The notes under the pieces are model-generated. The model made no database searches. It was not told the DNA's origin and saw only the letters and a list, made by a program, of their open reading frames with translations. From Isoetes taiwanensis (Eukaryota > Streptophyta > Lycopodiopsida > Isoetales > Isoetaceae), in NCBI GenBank assembly GCA_021234155.1, contig JAJEKV010000064.1, forward strand, positions 1,054,001-1,118,000: DNA of 64,000 nucleotides, written 5' to 3'. The position numbers and the translations under genes were made by a program. Positions 1 to 11,330 of this stretch are shown here, one piece after another; positions within the stretch are counted from its first letter, which is position 1, and each line of letters starts with the position of its first letter.

Positions 1-838
1 AAGACAGACTGCCATCTATATAGAAATTCTCGTTCTCAAAGCCACTAAACATTCGCCGGCTTACATATGACTCAAAAGCATAACATTTATGTCTTGGTCT
101 GGCATAAAAAATGCCAGGTTCAATTGAATTTGCTGCAGCATCTAAATCCCATTGAGCCTCTTTTAACATGCTAACCAAAAGCTTTGTAAAGCTTGAAATT
201 CCTTCTCTTGTTCCCTGGACTATCATGTCAAAAGTTTGAGGTGTAGGCGATGTATCAATTTGCATGCCATTAACAAGCAACTCTTTGACACTCTTTTGTT
301 CTCGTTTCTTAAGTCGCTTTTCGAGTTTTTCTTTCTTCCCCAGTACCCTTTTAAATGAATCCTTCAAGATCTCAATTTCTGTTTTCCTTTCCTCCATTTG
401 TTTCTGAAGATTCCCAATATGTTCTTCATAGTTTTCAATAATCTTTTGTTTCTGAGAAACTACAGATTCAAGGTCTTGCAGCTTTTTTAGCACGTCCTTC
501 TCTTGCTCAATTAGGTTAAGATTCCCGCTTTGGTTAAGATACCGGTGAGATGAAAGGCTATGCTTTTCCCTGAACATATGCTTCAGTTCCGAGAGCTTCT
601 TAAGCTCCACAATGACAGCCTTATCGGCCACTCTAAGTTTTTTAGCATCAAAAGGAGAATGAGCAGCCTGAAGCTGAATGTAGGCATACTTCAAAGAAGA
701 AATAATGGCAAATATGTCTGTGATCATGCTTTCAAGGGCATGAATCTTCGGTGATAGACTGGCAGCGTCCTCTGTAGGCATAGACTCTGCTTCGTGGAAC
801 TCCTCGGTATCCTCTTTGCCAGATCCAGCGGTACCCAT
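1..838 (-). CDS. GIL1/IRKI-like DUF641 protein, 5' part of gene, runs off window
   Basis: The minus strand is open from the ATG at 838-836 to the window edge, 279 codons, with no intron seen. The N-terminus is acidic. A DUF641 block follows (about residues 30-90) with the landmarks SLKYAYIQLQAAHS, ADKAVIVELKKLSELKH and FREKHS. Residues 110-190 form a charged coiled coil. The C-terminal DUF641 motifs WDLDAAANSIEP, YAFESYVSRRMF and SGFENENF then appear. This is the GIL1 (GRAVITROPIC IN THE LIGHT 1) / IRKI family, usually about 430-480 residues, so roughly the last third lies outside the window. Arabidopsis GIL1 acts in light control of gravitropism and IRKI binds a receptor kinase; which role applies here cannot be told. 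No frameshift or stop is visible, unlike the other host gene remnants in the window. Confidence 0.88.
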   Translation of the reverse strand, partial: MGTAGSGKEDTEEFHEAESMPTEDAASLSPKIHALESMITDIFAIISSLKYAYIQLQAAHSPFDAKKLRVADKAVIVELKKLSELKHMFREKHSLSSHRYLNQSGNLNLIEQEKDVLKKLQDLESVVSQKQKIIENYEEHIGNLQKQMEERKTEIEILKDSFKRVLGKKEKLEKRLKKREQKSVKELLVNGMQIDTSPTPQTFDMIVQGTREGISSFTKLLVSMLKEAQWDLDAAANSIEPGIFYARPRHKCYAFESYVSRRMFSGFENENFYIDGSLS

Positions 839-1635
839 TTTCACTACTCCATTTCCGAGCTTACGTTCGTCTCCGGCGTATGCTGTCTCTTCAAGCATTC
901 TGATACTTGCAGCCGGCCTAAGCAAACTCGACCATGGAAACCTCTGCACAAAATTCCCAAAATGTGAAGAAGCTTTACGAGGTAAATCCATTTAAAATCT
1001 GGTCCTAATATCCATGCAAGGGCCACAAACCTGCCTCAAGTCTTTAGAGCCCAGGAAGAAACAGATGATTTGTGTCCCTTTCTCCAAGCAGTCTGACTAC
1101 CAAACCTGCAAACCCATTTTTACCAGATTAAAGCCATTATCCTTAGGCGATAGAGATCTGCAGTGGAAAAGCCGGCCGGATTACGCCTGAGAAGAACCTT
1201 AGAAGGGAAAGAATCAGCATTGGGGCAGCCTTTGGCTGCAAAACCGTGCATAAACTGGGGTCCCTGATTGCGAGTACCACCAACCAGGCGCACAAAGACA
1301 GAACCCAACTAGAAGAATCATGCCTTGAGCTCGAATCTCCGGTAGAATCTCACTGTAGCCAACAACTCTTACAAAATGTAAAATTTTAAATCGACCCCAC
1401 AGAAGCTAGGATCCAAATCCGGTTTCGGGCCCCGAATCCGGTGTTCTTGGGTGTAAAAGAGATTGGGTTGGATCAGAGAACAAAGTGCCGCTTACTGGGG
1501 TATGTCCTGAGGGAAGAAGATCTGGCAGAGGTCAAGAATGCCGTGCTCCGGTTCAAACTGCAAAGCAAGCGAGCAAATCCGGTCGTGGAGAGAATCGATC
1601 CCGCGACAAGTTCAAAGTGTGAACGGGTATATTTT

Positions 1636-1716
1636 ACTGCGGGCGGTTTGTGCGGGCGGCAAAAAAGGTTATTCCGGGCGGCGAAAAAGCTACTTCCGGG
1701 CGGCGTGAAAGCTTCT
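1636..1716. repeat. short GC-rich tandem motif
   Basis: About four degenerate copies of a motif built around GGGCGGC followed by an A-rich spacer stand side by side. They lie in a GC-rich stretch (about 1620-1860) some 800 bases upstream of the DUF641 start. Reading frames across this stretch on both strands have no recognisable domain and probably reflect base composition. The stretch could be promoter or leader sequence of the minus-strand gene, but no site proves this. Confidence 0.5.
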
Positions 1717-1859
1717 TGGGGACCCAAAAAAGTTTCTAGCTGGCGGTAAACTTTTGCCTACCGGTTCGACACAGCAAGGCAGCGGGTTTCCCGTGCTCGG
1801 CGCCGGCTTTTGCCTTTTCGTGTCTCTTTTTGCGTCTCCGGCTGCCGGAAAGTTATCGA

Positions 1860-3440
1860 CGGCATTATTTTTCTCGATAGTTGTTTTCTAATGGTATAAT
1901 TTTCTAGTGCCATCACCAACCTTCAAATTGTAAAATGCAACATTCCATAGTATAAAAATTCTTATATACAAAAACATCCCCCCCTCATGTTCTCACCATG
2001 GGTCCATGTTAATGCACGTCGTGGAAATCGAGTGGGCGCATTTCTCCCACTTATCTCCACTGGGTGCTGCTGTAGGTAGGCTTGAGGAAAGTGAATGGAG
2101 CTCGATTTCTATTGCCTCAGGATTGTTCCACCATTATCGGACCTGGTCCCCCTAACCCCAGTCGCACGAGGGCTTGCAATTGGGCCCCTGACTTCCATGA
2201 TCCTATACATAAATTGGAAAATGACCTCAATCCTAACATGGACAAAGTCTCTCCATCAAAAATCTTGAGATCTTTTATTCACCTCAAAATTTACATGCAA
2301 CATCACCAAATGGATGGTTGAAGCACTATATAAAGCTTGAAGACAAGGGGGCCAGCGAGGTTTTTTGCCTTCGTATCGACTTATTGTTTAACCGGATCAT
2401 GTAGTGGGAGTTTATTGTTTAACAGTTTCATGTAGTTGTTTTGCGCGATAGTTGTCATAGTTATTATCCATATCATTCATATGCATAAAGAAACTTGTAT
2501 GCTTCTGAACCTACTTATGAACAAGTAGTCATTATTGTTTGCTCTTCTATTGATTAGCCATCATTAGATTAAATTACTCTTTATATAAATTCAGTTCGAG
2601 TTTGCAAGAACTTCTTTCAACATCAATTAGCTATCATTGGCACATGCAGGTATCCTTTATCAACAAAAATATTATTGTTGACTGATGTTCAAATTAATTA
2701 TATGAACCATGTTTTGCGTCCACATCGTCTTTATCCACCATATAACGAAAGTTTAAGTTGCAGTAAATCTTCATAGACAATGGGATTAGTTTGAGGTCAT
2801 AAATGATAATGACACATATTGAGCAAAAAGAACATCAAGCAAAACTACAGTGATGTAACTGATGGCGGGACGATCGTTGGGCAAACATGCCCATATTCTT
2901 GGTGGCTTTGAAGAATAGTGTGGGAGGAGGAGCTTGGAGCGTTTCAAAGACCATTGGCCCACTGTGGTTGTGAGGCTTTTATTGTTTACAAGATTTTATC
3001 TTGCAATGCTTTTGAACAACCATGCAATGCAGTAATTTGATATGAGGTTATTATTGAGCTATTGGAAAGATGATGTTTATCTGGCCAATTATATAGTGTT
3101 TCAATTTTCTTGGGTTATGTGGTTGCCCGATGCAAAGGGTATATTAGCATGATCCTCATCTTATAAGCCGATGATGAAATGAAAATGAAAAAGAAACCAC
3201 GTGATTCTAAGGGATATACCGAGGATAGGCCTATGGTGTAAACATGACCATCTCCGATATTTATGGTGCTTAAGAAATAACTTGCACCTTGGGTTCCCAA
3301 CCGTTTCCCACGACATTTAGCTTTTTTTCTATGTGCAATAACTAATGGAATGTAGCCTATTGTACTAAAAACGGTAAGAGGAATTACCTAGTGTTTCAAA
3401 TGCTTCTATTTATTTATATCTTTATACAAGTTTTTGTACT
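1860..3440. other. intergenic stretch, no gene seen
   Basis: AT-rich sequence without a convincing reading frame. A TATA-like string (CTATATAAAG) lies at about 2325-2334, but nothing downstream identifies a transcript. Confidence 0.4.
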
Positions 3441-3442
3441 AT

Positions 3443-4510
3443 GAGGAACTGTACAAAGCCGAATAGAAGCTAAATGCATAGCCATCCGATGAAGATTCTA
3501 TAAAGATTCTCTTAAAGCCTCCAAGACTCTGAAAAGATTCCCCACGATTCTATCATTGTTCCCTTATATTTCCCAAGACCCCTTGATGATTCCTAAGCAT
3601 TCCCTTAGATTGCCCAATATTTTACGAAAATTCCCCTGCAAAATACACTTAGTGTGAAAGATTCTCCTAAGATTCCAAAAAGATTCCCTAGATTCTTAAG
3701 GTTATATAAAAATTCCTCTAGATTTCCAAAGATTCCTCTAGATTCTCTAAGATTCCATCTAGATTCCCCAAAATTCTCTTAGACTAGGAAAATTCCCTAA
3801 ATTCACCAAGATTCCATCAAGCTTCCTCTAGATTCTCAAAGATTTTTTAAAGATTTCCTTTGATTCCCAAAAATTCTCTTCGAATTCCATAGACTCCCTA
3901 CTATTCTCTTGAAATTCCCCTAGATTCTCAAATATTAACTTAAGATTCCTCTAGATTCCCCAAGTTTCTATATAGATTCTCCTACATTCCCTTAGATTCT
4001 AGGAAGATTCCCCTAGATCCCATCAAGATTCACTAGATTTTCAAGAGGAACTGTACAAATTTGACTAGAAGCAAATCCAGGTCGAATGAAGATTCTATAA
4101 AGATTTTTCTAGATTCTTTAAGACTCTGAAAAGATACTCCTAGATGCTTTGAGATTCCGTCAATGTTCCCTTGAATTCTCTAAGATTCCATATACATTCC
4201 CCTAGATTGTCCAATATTTTATGAAGATTCCCCCGCAAAACAACCCAGTGCGAAAGATTCACCTAGATTCCCTAAGATTCCACAAAGATTCCCTAGATTC
4301 TTAAGGTTCTACAAAGATTCCCCTAGATTCCCGAGATTTCTCTAGATTCCTCATGACTATATGTAGATTTAGGTTTTATAAAGATTCCACAAAATTCTCC
4401 AAGATTCCATCAAGATTCCTCTAAATTCTAAAAGATTTTATGAAGATTCCCTTAGATTCCCATAGATTACCAAAGATGTCTCAGATTCCAAGAAGGTTCG
4501 TGGAATTCAT
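3443..4510. repeat. AGATTCC-type satellite with 602-base higher-order unit
   Basis: About 1 kb consists almost entirely of degenerate AGATTCC / AGATTCT steps spaced roughly 10-20 bases apart. On top of this is a longer period: the segment beginning GAGGAACTGTACAAA at 3443 recurs at 4045, a 602-base shift. Both are followed by matching landmarks (GAAGATTCTATAAAGATT, then AGACTCTGAAAAGAT). The second unit is incomplete and fades near 4510. The same lead-in and a short piece of AGATTC-rich sequence recur at about 18927-19080, so the satellite belongs to a dispersed repeat. Confidence 0.8.
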
Positions 4511-4845
4511 CACATTGGCTCCAACTGCGACGAAAAGATACCAAGACACCACTTATTGGAAAGCTCTCGACGAGAGGAATCCAAAGGGGTTCCCACTTTC
4601 AGTCGGCCCGGCAACGTAGAAAAGGAAGCTTCCTGGAAAGTCATCATAAATGCTTTGCGAACCTCACTACCTTCTTATTAAATTATGCTCTCATTTAATA
4701 TAAAAAATAAGAGAATTTAATGGCTAGGATTTCTCCTCCCCCTTTTGATCTAATGGCTAAGACATGCTACACCCTTTTTATCGACGACTAAGATCAAATC
4801 CCCAAATCCGACGTCCTGGATCAAAAGTCCCAATGTTGAGGCATT

Positions 4846-5112
4846 ACAAGGTGGCTCCATATACGCCTTCAATCTCAATATACGACAGCCCAGGCGGCGA
4901 CACCTCAATCTCCATCCACAAGGGGGCTGCTTGGGGTGGATCGACGTGGCACTGTCTTAGCCGTCTATCTCGGATTTGGATGGCCCAGACAGTGACACCT
5001 CAAATACTGGACCACTGGATAAGGGGGGAGCTTAAGTGGCAGTTCAATTCGGGCCGTCGATCTCAGATCTGGACGGCCCAGACGATGCCACCTCAAAATA
5101 TTGGAACACTGG
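4846..5112. repeat. palindromic GGCCGTC repeat module, copy 1
   Basis: Contains inverted-repeat cores such as GGGCCGTCGATCTCAGATC followed by TGGACGGCCCAGA, each with a GGTGGC or GACACCTCAA neighbour. Related modules lie at about 11988-12112, 18706-18915, 27598-27955 and 34255-34515. This copy is the most diverged and lacks the TATAATTGTATATATATA tail seen in three of the others. Confidence 0.7.
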
Positions 5113-5925
5113 ATACAAGAGGGGTGCCTAGGATAGGTAGAAAAATGGACGTGCGCCTACTTTCTTGGAACTTTTGTCTTTATCCCATATTTTCTGTTAC
5201 AATCACTTTCTTGCTAAAAAATATGTGACAAAACAATTTCTCAGTGATCTGAAGTAAAATTCTTGTAGATCAATCGCTGCCCTTGTACAGGGGTAGCCTC
5301 TATGAGAATCTCTGTATTCCAAGCTACATTTTGAATACTGTTTTGCCATACTTATGAAGCCGGAATTTTCTCAAAATCGACTTCCTCATAAGAGAAAAAG
5401 CTAGAATGACGTGTGGATTTCTAAAAGGCTCGGCTACAGAACTCTAAAATTCATTGATCACTCACCAATACTTCCCCGGAAACCTCTTTTTGTCAAAGTA
5501 TACCTTTGTTCCCAGTATAGTTGAATTTGAAGTTGAAATCACTAACTCTTGGCTGGAAGAATTTGTGGGTTCGAGTGCAATTGCTCCAGTAGGGACCTTT
5601 AGAGTGTGAAATTACCAGGAACCACACGATTATATGGCCGGGGAAGATGGGTTGCGCCTAACATTCTCTAACATCGTAAAGGGTCGTTGCCTTGTGAGCC
5701 AAACAATCGTGTCATCCTGGAAGACCAAGCGTAAAGGAGAAAAATCCGGGGTGGGATGCCTCCCTCGAATTCGAAGCTTGGCTTTTTGGGTTTCCTGCTG
5801 CTCCTAAAGTTGTCCTCTCTCGCGCCAACTGGCTGGTAAGAGGCCCGTCCCGTTGTTCATTCGCCGAGATTTTAGGCGATCAACTCGTCGGGGCGCGCCC
5901 GAAAACCGAGGACGAAAAGGGGGAG

Positions 5926-5956
5926 TAGAAAGAAAGAAAGGAAGAAAGAAGAAAGG
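5926..5956. repeat. GAAA-rich simple repeat
   Basis: Purine microsatellite of GAAAGAAAG-type units immediately next to the 3' end of the tRNA-Lys-like remnant. Confidence 0.75.
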
Positions 5957-5957
5957 G

Positions 5958-6030
5958 TGGGCATAACGGGACTTGAACCTGCGACCATTAGGTTAAGGGC
6001 CCAGTGCTCTATCAACTGAGCCATACATTG
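5958..6030 (-). pseudogene. mitochondrial-type tRNA-Lys remnant
   Basis: Read on the minus strand this has a D-arm (GGCTCAGTTGATAGAGC), an anticodon region (GGGCCCTTAACC, anticodon CTT), a T-arm (GCAGGTTCAAGTCC) and a 3' acceptor TATGCCCA. The pattern matches plant mitochondrial trnK-UUU closely from the D-arm onward. The 5' acceptor strand (about CAATGTA) no longer pairs with the 3' strand, the T-stem has an A-C mismatch, and the anticodon reads CTT instead of TTT. It is therefore read as a nuclear copy of mitochondrial DNA, or less likely a retroposed tRNA, and not a working gene. Confidence 0.6.
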
Positions 6031-6089
6031 TCACACTCGAGGCCCTCTAGGCTTTGATATCGGCCCCTGCTGGGGAGTGAGGGGACTCG

Positions 6090-6129
6090 TACCCTGTGGG
6101 TATCGTGGGTTCAAATCCCACCCTTTCCG
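6090..6129 (+). pseudogene. 3' half of a tRNA-Ser-like organellar sequence
   Basis: A perfect T-arm (GTGGG TTCAAAT CCCAC) is followed by a plausible acceptor 3' strand CCTTTCCG, resembling the 3' end of mitochondrial trnS genes. No matching 5' acceptor or anticodon arm is found upstream, so only the 3' half remains. It lies 60 bases from the tRNA-Lys remnant in the opposite orientation, which suggests both came from the same organellar insertion. Confidence 0.4.
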
Positions 6130-6463
6130 TTGCTCATCGCGTCGTGTTCTTATATTTCCATACATAACCGAAAAATGGAAAGGATTCTTCTAAAGTTTCG
6201 GGTCCGATAAGTGCGTGATAAACACCCCCAAAACCTAAAACTGTGGAAGAGATTAAGTGAAGTACTCCAGATAAGATTCCTGTTGAAGTCTACAATCAGC
6301 AAGATCTTGTTCAATTCGGTGGAATTTCTCCCTAAAATTTTTCTGAATTGAATCTTCCTTTCCTGTACAATCGATCAGCCCAATTGAAATGGCAATCCAA
6401 TCTCTGTTGGTTAATTTTGGTTCTAACTAAAAATTTCTTTCCCCTGTTTTCCTTTTCCCCCTT

Positions 6464-9060
6464 TTGTTGTTCAATTTTTGCATGTACTTTTGTTGCTTCA
6501 CCCTGAACTTTCTGCAATGGTTTCTAATTGTTCGAAAAACCCTAAACATTTGGCATTCCTTCACTCCTTTGTCAATCTTCTGGCTCAAGAACGTTCCTCT
6601 ATTCTCCAGAATTTGCTATCTTTTCAAGAAAAGCCAGAAGACACCATCCTTTTCAGAAATTTTGATAAATCTGTTACCTTCTAAGGCTGACATGGATCCT
6701 ATCTCTCATGAAGTTCCCTTCTGGGATAACCTTTCTGCTGATCCTGATCATAGAGGCATTCATCACCCTTTAAACTCGGTCACCCAGGCTTCGTGCCCCT
6801 ATGGAATTGCAAGAAATCACCCGGAGATTCGCTCGGATCTGAGTTGAATGAGAGACTCAAAAGAACCAAGCCGCCTCACCTCCAGGAGCGGAAGATGGGC
6901 ATCTATAATAGTATTTCCTTGAATCTTCCTATTGTTCATTCCAAAATTGATGCATTGTCGCAATCTGTTGTTATTATAAAAGTTCAGAAATGTGGCATAA
7001 AGTTAGACAAATTGTGGGCCTTTCTTCTCAGCCTCCATAAAGGAATTATAATTCAAGCTATCTATTGGCTCAATTTCCCTTAATTTATGCTAGAATGTGG
7101 GAACTCAAGATCTGCCAATTTCTTTCTGAATTATGGTCCTCTGACCTTTGAGACATCACAATTGACCTTTCTTAAATGGCATTCTAAGCCCTTTTTGGTC
7201 TCAATCCTATCTACTGGGATGAATAATGCTTCAAACTTCTTTTCAATTCCATTGGAACCTATATCTCAACAGAATATTCACCTGCTAGACCTCCCAGATC
7301 TTTTGTTCAACTGGATTTATTCAAGGACATTCCTCTTTCCATTCTCTTTATAGATGCTTTTGGTCTTGAATCATCTTTAACCCTCAGATGGTCTGGATTG
7401 CCCTCCCAATGTCAAAAACGTCTTCAAAGGCATTTCTGGTACTCTGATTGCAAATCTAACACAGAAAATCCACAAGAAAACAGATTCTTACAAGGAAGTG
7501 AGAACCCAGTTAAGGTCTTCCCTCAGCAAAATTCAGAGAAAAGACCAATGGAGCAGTCTGTTAGGGAAGATGTAACACCGAAAAATTATACAAAAGAGGC
7601 AAATCATTTCCAAAAGCTGCCAGAAAATGACAGGTTCAAATGGACAAAGGTAAATGGTAGCTACAAGAGAATTCAGAAGCAAAAGACTGCAAGGGAACAA
7701 ATGAAAGACAAAGGCAAAATGAGTGAGCATGATATTTCTAATAATCCAAGAAACAATGGCACTCTAACAATTGGAGAACCCAAGTTGTTAGTGAAAGGAG
7801 CTATGACAGAAAAAGCTATTCAGGCTACTGATGAATTAAGCATGACCTTGAGTAAAATCATTAAGGAAGCCAAGAATCAGGAAAAAGGTCAATGCTCATA
7901 TAATCTTATGGATTACCCTATAAAACATAGGGAAAAACTACAAAATACCCTTAACTTTTTGCAAAATTCACAGTATACCCCTAACTTTCTAAAAATTCAC
8001 AAAATGCCCCTAAAAATTCACAAAATGCCCCTCAAAACCTATATGTTAGGGGCATTTCATGAATTTTCTAAAAGTTAGGGGTATGTTGTGAATTTTGCAA
8101 AAAGTTAGGGGTATATTGTAGTTTTTCCCTAAAAAATATGAGTAAGAGTGGGTCCTTAATTATGAAACCTCGAGACAAAGCAAAGTATCAGTTGAATTCT
8201 TCTCATATGAATTCGCATTCAAAAACACTTTTACCAGCAAGGACGGTTCAGCAGATCACAAATTCAAATGAGTCTAGAAACCCAGTGACTCACAATTGAA
8301 CCTACCACAAGTCAAATCATTGAAGATATGACTCAAGAAGTATCTCATCACCAAGTCAACCTGCAAGTCAACTGTCGAAATCCTTTTCAGGTATTATCTG
8401 ACCTCAATGGTAATCTAGATCCTGAATTAAATAAGAGCAAAGCATGTGTTTCCTCCCATAATATCCCCCCTCCTTCAACCACTCATGCCAAACATGATGT
8501 CCAAATTCAGCCTGCTATTCAGACTTCTGTTACCTTGCCTTCCCTAATTGATTTGGATTCCCCAATGGTGGAAGCTCCTATCAGTTCTCCAAAAATATCA
8601 AGCAAGTTTGCAGATCAGATGGCTTCTTTGCAACTTCAGATTACTCAAACCACAGAAGAGCAGATAATAAATCAGAATCAATCAGCAAATAATGTCCAGG
8701 AAGTTGGTATTGAGATTGTTCCTGAGACTCCTCAAGAGATAATTGCTGAACAAAGGGAGCTTCAAGAAAAAGAAAACACCAGGCAAGTCTTTGATTCTGC
8801 ACCTTTAAGCATTAATAAAAACTCTATGTTTCAGTTTTTTCCTGGAGGCTGTTCTGATTCAGTGATAGTGAGGGTTATGGGAGTGACAAAGAAAATTGGG
8901 ATAAAGAAGAATATTTTACTGAGAATTCCAGCAAAAATCCCAAACCTGAGAAGGTTCAGTCAGTTAAAAAAACTATTAAGAATGATGGAAGCAAATTAAG
9001 AATGGTATTGTCTGCTATGAATAAAACTCCTACTCAAAACACTAGAAGTAAGAGGAAAAC
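6464..9060 (+). pseudogene. LINE ORF1, DUF4283/zinc-knuckle gag-like
   Basis: The coding potential is spread over several frames. Around 7240-7440 the combined frames carry the plant LINE gag pattern: STEYSPARPPRSFVQLDL, FKDIPLSILFIDAFG, then LPSQC. This matches the DUF4283 plus CCHC_4 arrangement. The knuckle reads C-X2-R-X4-H-X5-C, so the second cysteine has become arginine. Two long hydrophilic stretches follow (7398-8078, ending inside a MITE, and 8328-8999), rich in N, Q, K and S as in the linker of plant LINE ORF1 proteins. The protein would bind RNA in the retrotransposition particle if intact; frameshifts and the MITE make that impossible here. Confidence 0.7.
7930..8130. mobile_element. 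foldback MITE with TA target duplication
   Basis: A 201-base nearly palindromic element starts GGGAAAAACTACAA and ends TTGTAGTTTTTCCC, flanked by TA on both sides (7928-7929 and 8131-8132). The two arms match over most of their length, with motifs such as ACTTTTTGCAAAATTCAC mirrored. A 21-base direct duplication (AAAATTCACAAAATGCCCCT) sits in the left arm. It carries no protein. TA duplication suggests mobilisation by a Tc1/mariner-type transposase, by analogy with Stowaway MITEs. It is inserted in the LINE ORF1. Confidence 0.85.
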
Positions 9061-9112
9061 CAAAAAATCCAGAATATAAGTCTTCTCCTATACCTCTATT
9101 TGATTTTAAGAT

Positions 9113-11330
9113 ATGAAAATTCTTTCTTGGAATCTTAGAGGAATTAAAGGCCCCTTAAAGAGGAGACGTGCTATTGCTCAAATCAGATTATATAATGCTG
9201 ATATCATACTACTGCAAGAACTCAAACTTCCTTCCTTTGAGTGTAGTAATCTTGGGGATTGAATTTATCCTTCTTCCTCCTCAATTTGAATTAATTCTTT
9301 TGGTGCAAGTGGAGGGCTGACTATCATTTGGAAGAGAGAGATAAGTCATACTTCCTTCCGTGGACGTAAAAATTTATCTTATCTTATCTATAATAGTCCT
9401 TCAAGAGTATGGCAAGCCATCATCTGCTCTGTTTCAAATTCTAATTTTGGTATTATAAATGTTTATGCTCCCACCTCTCCTAGAGATAGGGAGCCCATTT
9501 GGACTGAAATTAATAGATGGCTAGCTTCTCAAAATCTTGACAACTGGATTATTGCTGGTGACTTCAATAATACTCCTTCTTGGGATTTGAAATTGGGAAA
9601 TAAAATAAATATGACTAGAACTGGAAAGGAGAATTGGGATTCCCTCATTTCTGAAAATAATTTGATCCACATCCCATCTTCTACTGCTACTTACACTTGG
9701 TCTAATAAATAAAAAGACAGAGCAAGAGTTTATTGCACTCTTGATAGATTTTATGTTTCCAATGCCTCTATAGCCTTTTGGGACAATAGCTATGTCACTA
9801 GTGATGAGGGTACCTCTATCTCTGATCATCAGCCTCAGTTCTTACATACATCTCATATTACCAAGATCCAAAGGGAGGGAAGCACTCCTTACAAATTTAA
9901 TACTTCCCTTCTTGACAATGACAAATTCTGTTCCCAATTTAAAACTTTCTATGAGGATCTCTCTGGGAATATAAATGTGACTGCTGATACACAAATACAT
10001 TCCATGAAACATTTCTATACCAAAATTAAGGCAATAAAAGATTGGATCAAGAATTGGTCTAAAGCTATGCATGAGCAATGCAGTAAAGAGAAAAACCAGC
10101 TTCTGATGTATATGAAAGATATAAGATCCCAGTTTCAAAATGATCCTACAAATTCCAACCTTCAAATGGGTGAGGAGATTCTGGAGAGAAGAATAAAAAA
10201 TATTGAAGAGAAGGAGGCCAAGGGTTCTGTTATGAGATGCAAGATCAAATACAGCAATGATATGGATTCTGGTAGCACAAAGTTCTTCTTTAGAGTTGCT
10301 AAAAGCAGGGTGCTCATGAATCCTATAACTGAGACTATTGATGATCATGGTAACAATTACTCTTCTCATTCTGAGATTGCTAATTTTTTCAAAAGCAGAT
10401 ATGTGGATCTCTTTCATTGCAAGCCTATCCCTTCCAACAACATGAGAGAAGCAAATAACTTCATGACCACTGTGAACAACATCTTACCTTCTGCCACGGA
10501 AATTATGGATGGTTCTATCATTGCTCTTCCTTCTCAAGAAGAGATCTTTGCTACTCTATCCTCTTTCAGCAAAGGTAAATCTCCTGGTCCTGATGGTCTT
10601 TTAGCTGAATTCTATATAAAATTCTGGGATATCCTCAAAAAGGATCTAATCTCCCTAGTTCATGCTTTTTGGAATTCTGATCATCTTCATCCATCTATTT
10701 CCAGTGGTTTCATCTCCTTGATTTCCAAAATTGACCACCCTTCCAAATTCCAAGACTAAAGACCTATTTCTCTCACAAATACTACCTACGAGCTATGTGC
10801 CAAAATTATTGCATTGAGAATCAATAACTTTCTGCAAAGAAATATCAGTCAAAATCAGTCTACCTTTCTTCCTAACAGATATATTCTTGATAATTATGTG
10901 GCAGCTATGGAAGGCTTACACTGGAACAAAATCTCTAATCAAAACTGCATTCTTCTCAAGCTAGACTTTAAACGTGCTTTTGACTCTGTTAGATGGGACT
11001 TTTTGGATTTTGCCATATCTAAACTAGGCTTTCCTCCTAAAGTGATTAATCTTATCCTTGGTCTAAATTCAAGATCGAGTTCGGCTGTTCTGATTAATGT
11101 TGTACCCTCTGGCTTCTTCTCTCTTTCCTGTGGTGTTAGACAAGAATGTCCTCTTGCTCCTTATCTCTTTCTGGTGGCAGCAGGACTTCACTGTTTGGGG
11201 GAAGTTCATAATTCAAGTGATCTCTTCAACATGGTGGACTTCCTTGTTTTTCACTTCATTCAAGGATCAATAATGTCAAGATATTTACTTATTTGCTGCT
11301 GACTGTCATACTTTATATATGTCGACATCA
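9113..11330 (+). pseudogene. LINE ORF2: APE endonuclease and reverse transcriptase
   Basis: It begins with ATG at 9113 and the endonuclease motif SWNLRGI, then LLQELK. A TGA stop is met at 9260-9262. Further endonuclease motifs continue in other frames: GGLTIIW, NVYAPTSPRDREPIW, IIAGDFNNT and the SDHQPQ box near 9820. The reverse transcriptase has GKSPGPDGLLAEFY (about 10580), RPISLTN, LLKLDFKRAFDSVRWDF and CGVRQECPLAPYLF (about 11130-11170). Stops interrupt it, for example TAA at 10757-10759. The YADD-equivalent box near 11290 appears only after a frameshift and reads about AADCHTLYM, lacking one of the two catalytic aspartates. No C-terminal thumb or RNase H domain follows. Confidence 0.85.

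Noticed and set aside
1441-1749. Overlapping frames of about 100 and 84 codons on opposite strands
   Set aside because: Both lie in a GC-rich, tandemly repeated stretch that keeps frames open; no domain, no codon pattern.
5958-6030. Functional tRNA-Lys gene
   Set aside because: The 5' acceptor strand does not pair with the 3' strand and the T-stem has a mismatch.
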